From: Alphaproteobacteria bacterium
GTDB lineage: Bacteria > Pseudomonadota > Alphaproteobacteria > Rhizobiales > Xanthobacteraceae
DNA length: 7,075 nucleotides
NCBI GenBank assembly: GCA_005884465.1
Contig: VAZH01000009.1
Span: forward strand, 1 to 7,075
Direction: 5' to 3'
Shown: positions 5,903 through 7,075 of the stretch, piece after piece
Position numbering within the stretch: the first letter of the stretch is position 1
How the letters are laid out: the number at the start of each line of letters is the position of its first letter
The notes under the pieces: generated by a model
Databases searched by the model: none
What the model saw: the letters and a program-made list of their open reading frames with translations, nothing else
What the model was told of the DNA's origin: nothing
Program-made: the position numbers and the translations under genes

Positions 5903-7075
5903 CAAAAATCCAGTTCGAACTCGATGGCCAGCAGGTCGAGGCCATCAACGGCGAAACCATCTGGCAAGTCGCAAAGCGCCAGGGCCGCGAAATTCCGCAT
6001 CTGTGCTATTCGCCCGAACCGGACTACCGGCCCGACGGCAATTGCCGCGCCTGCATGGTGGAGATCGAGGGCGAGCGCGTGCTGGCGGCCTCCTGCAAGC
6101 GCACGCCGAGCGTCGGCATGAAGGTGAAATCGGCCAGCGCGCGGGCGGTCGCGGCGCAGAAAATGGTGATGGAGCTTCTGGTCGCCGACCAGCCGGCGCG
6201 CGAAACGTCGCACGATCCCGATTCGAAATTCTGGCACTGGGCCGAGAAGGTCGAGGTGACCGAAAGCCGTTTTCCGGCGGCCGAGCGCTGGCATGGCGAT
6301 GCCAGCCATCCGGCGATGCGCGTCAATCTCGACGCCTGTATCCAATGCGGGCTGTGCGTGCGCGCCTGCCGCGAGGTCCAGGTCAATGACGTGATCGGCA
6401 TGGCCTATCGCAATCACGGCTCCAAGATCGTGTTCGATTTCGACGATCCGATGGGGGAATCAACCTGCGTCGCCTGCGGCGAATGCGTGCAGGCCTGTCC
6501 GACCGGGGCGCTGATGCCCTCGGTGATGCTCGATGACAACCAGACCCGCGTCACCTATCCGGACAAGAAGGTCGATTCGCTCTGCCCGTTCTGCGGCGTC
6601 GGCTGTCAGGTCACCTATCAGGTCAAGGACGACAAGGTGATCTACGCCGAGGGCCGCGACGGCCCGGCTAACCACAACCGGCTTTGCGTCAAGGGCCGCT
6701 TCGGCTTCGACTATATCCACCACCCGCATCGCCTTACAAAACCGCTGGTGCGGCTGCCGAACGCGAAGAAGGACGCTAACGACCAGGTCGACCCGGCCAA
6801 TCCGTTCACGCATTTCCGCGAAGCCTCCTGGGAGGAAGCGCTCGACGTCGCCGCCGAGGGTCTCGTCAAGATCCGTGATCAGAAGGGCGTCAAGGCGCTC
6901 GCCGGATTCGGCTCCGCCAAGGGCTCGAACGAGGAAGCCTACCTGTTCCAGAAGCTGGTGCGAACCGGTTTTGGCTCCAACAATGTCGACCACTGTACGC
7001 GGCTGTGCCACGCCTCATCGGTCGCGGCGTTGATGGAAGGCCTGAACTCCGGCGCGGTATCGGCGCCGTTTGCAG
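5899..7075 (+). CDS. fdsA: Formate dehydrogenase alpha subunit (Mo/W-bis-MGD), N-terminal 392 residues, cut by window edge
   Basis: This is the catalytic subunit that oxidises formate to CO2. Its start overlaps the beta-subunit stop by 4 bp (ATGA), indicating coupled translation. An N-terminal ferredoxin domain carries [2Fe-2S] ligands C36, C49, C52 and C66. Two [4Fe-4S] motifs follow, CIQCGLCVRAC (147-157) and CVACGECVQACP (190-201). The molybdopterin domain begins with another [4Fe-4S] set, C229, C232, C236 and C263. NNVDHCTRLCHASSV (361-375) aligns with the selenocysteine motif of E. coli FdhF; the catalytic position is Cys370 (codon TGC at 7006-7008), followed by the conserved His371. It is thus a cysteine, not a selenocysteine, enzyme. 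Between C66 and C147 there is no cysteine, so the His-Cys3 cluster of NuoG-type subunits is absent. The remaining C-terminal part lies beyond the window. Mo versus W use cannot be decided here. Confidence 0.93.
   Translation, partial: MTKIQFELDGQQVEAINGETIWQVAKRQGREIPHLCYSPEPDYRPDGNCRACMVEIEGERVLAASCKRTPSVGMKVKSASARAVAAQKMVMELLVADQPARETSHDPDSKFWHWAEKVEVTESRFPAAERWHGDASHPAMRVNLDACIQCGLCVRACREVQVNDVIGMAYRNHGSKIVFDFDDPMGESTCVACGECVQACPTGALMPSVMLDDNQTRVTYPDKKVDSLCPFCGVGCQVTYQVKDDKVIYAEGRDGPANHNRLCVKGRFGFDYIHHPHRLTKPLVRLPNAKKDANDQVDPANPFTHFREASWEEALDVAAEGLVKIRDQKGVKALAGFGSAKGSNEEAYLFQKLVRTGFGSNNVDHCTRLCHASSVAALMEGLNSGAVSAPFA

Noticed and set aside
4190..5905. A 571-codon open frame on the minus strand opposite the formate dehydrogenase beta subunit
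   Set aside because: It mirrors the real gene almost exactly. Long antisense frames are common in GC-rich DNA, and its protein is low-information (rich in Arg, Ala, Gln) with no recognisable domain, while the plus strand has complete NuoE/NuoF motifs.
7006..7008. A selenocysteine codon at the formate dehydrogenase active site
   Set aside because: The codon at the position aligned with the Sec of E. coli FdhF is TGC (Cys), so no recoding is needed.
4193..7075. Complex I (NuoE, NuoF, NuoG) instead of formate dehydrogenase
   Set aside because: NuoE and NuoF are fused, the alpha subunit has an intact catalytic Cys-His motif and Mo-domain cluster, and fdhD with cofactor genes sits alongside. No other nuo genes are present.

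Overview
The window is GC-rich, densely packed bacterial DNA. The coding style and the gene families suggest an alphaproteobacterium, probably a Bradyrhizobium/Rhodopseudomonas-type member of the Hyphomicrobiales. That assignment is inferred from protein character and codon use, because the window contains no rRNA or other phylogenetic marker.

Layout: an intergenic region of about 72 bp (1847-1918) divides the window into two diverging gene groups. Leftward, on the minus strand, run fdhD (formate dehydrogenase sulfurtransferase), mobA (molybdopterin guanylyltransferase, overlapping the fdhD end by 11 bp) and the 5' part of a short-chain dehydrogenase/reductase gene that leaves the window at position 1. 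Rightward, on the plus strand, run mobB (GTP-binding adaptor), moeA (molybdenum insertase) and a tusA-like sulfur carrier gene. A 177-bp non-coding stretch (4016-4192) follows, holding a weak terminator-like hairpin and a good promoter candidate. Next come a formate dehydrogenase beta-subunit gene (NuoE and NuoF domains fused) and the formate dehydrogenase alpha-subunit gene, which is cut off by the window end just after its catalytic Cys-His pair.

The genes form one functional unit. MoeA inserts Mo (or W) into molybdopterin. MobA, helped by MobB, adds GMP to make the bis-guanine-dinucleotide cofactor. FdhD, perhaps supplied with sulfur through the TusA-like protein, sulfurates that cofactor for formate dehydrogenase. 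The alpha/beta enzyme then oxidises formate and reduces NAD+ through an Fe-S/FMN chain. The fused beta subunit resembles the two-subunit enzyme of the methylotroph Methylorubrum extorquens (FDH1) more than the FdsGBACD arrangement of Cupriavidus or Rhodobacter, where NuoE and NuoF are separate proteins.

No mobile element, CRISPR array, tRNA or rRNA was seen. I see no wholly new system. The points worth a second look are a single-Cys FdhD loop, the absence of a His-Cys3 cluster motif in the alpha subunit, a 21-bp tandem repeat lengthening the MobA N-terminus, and a promoter region upstream of the dehydrogenase genes that reads as both sigma70-like and sigma54-like and is studded with ATGCC/GGCAT half-sites.
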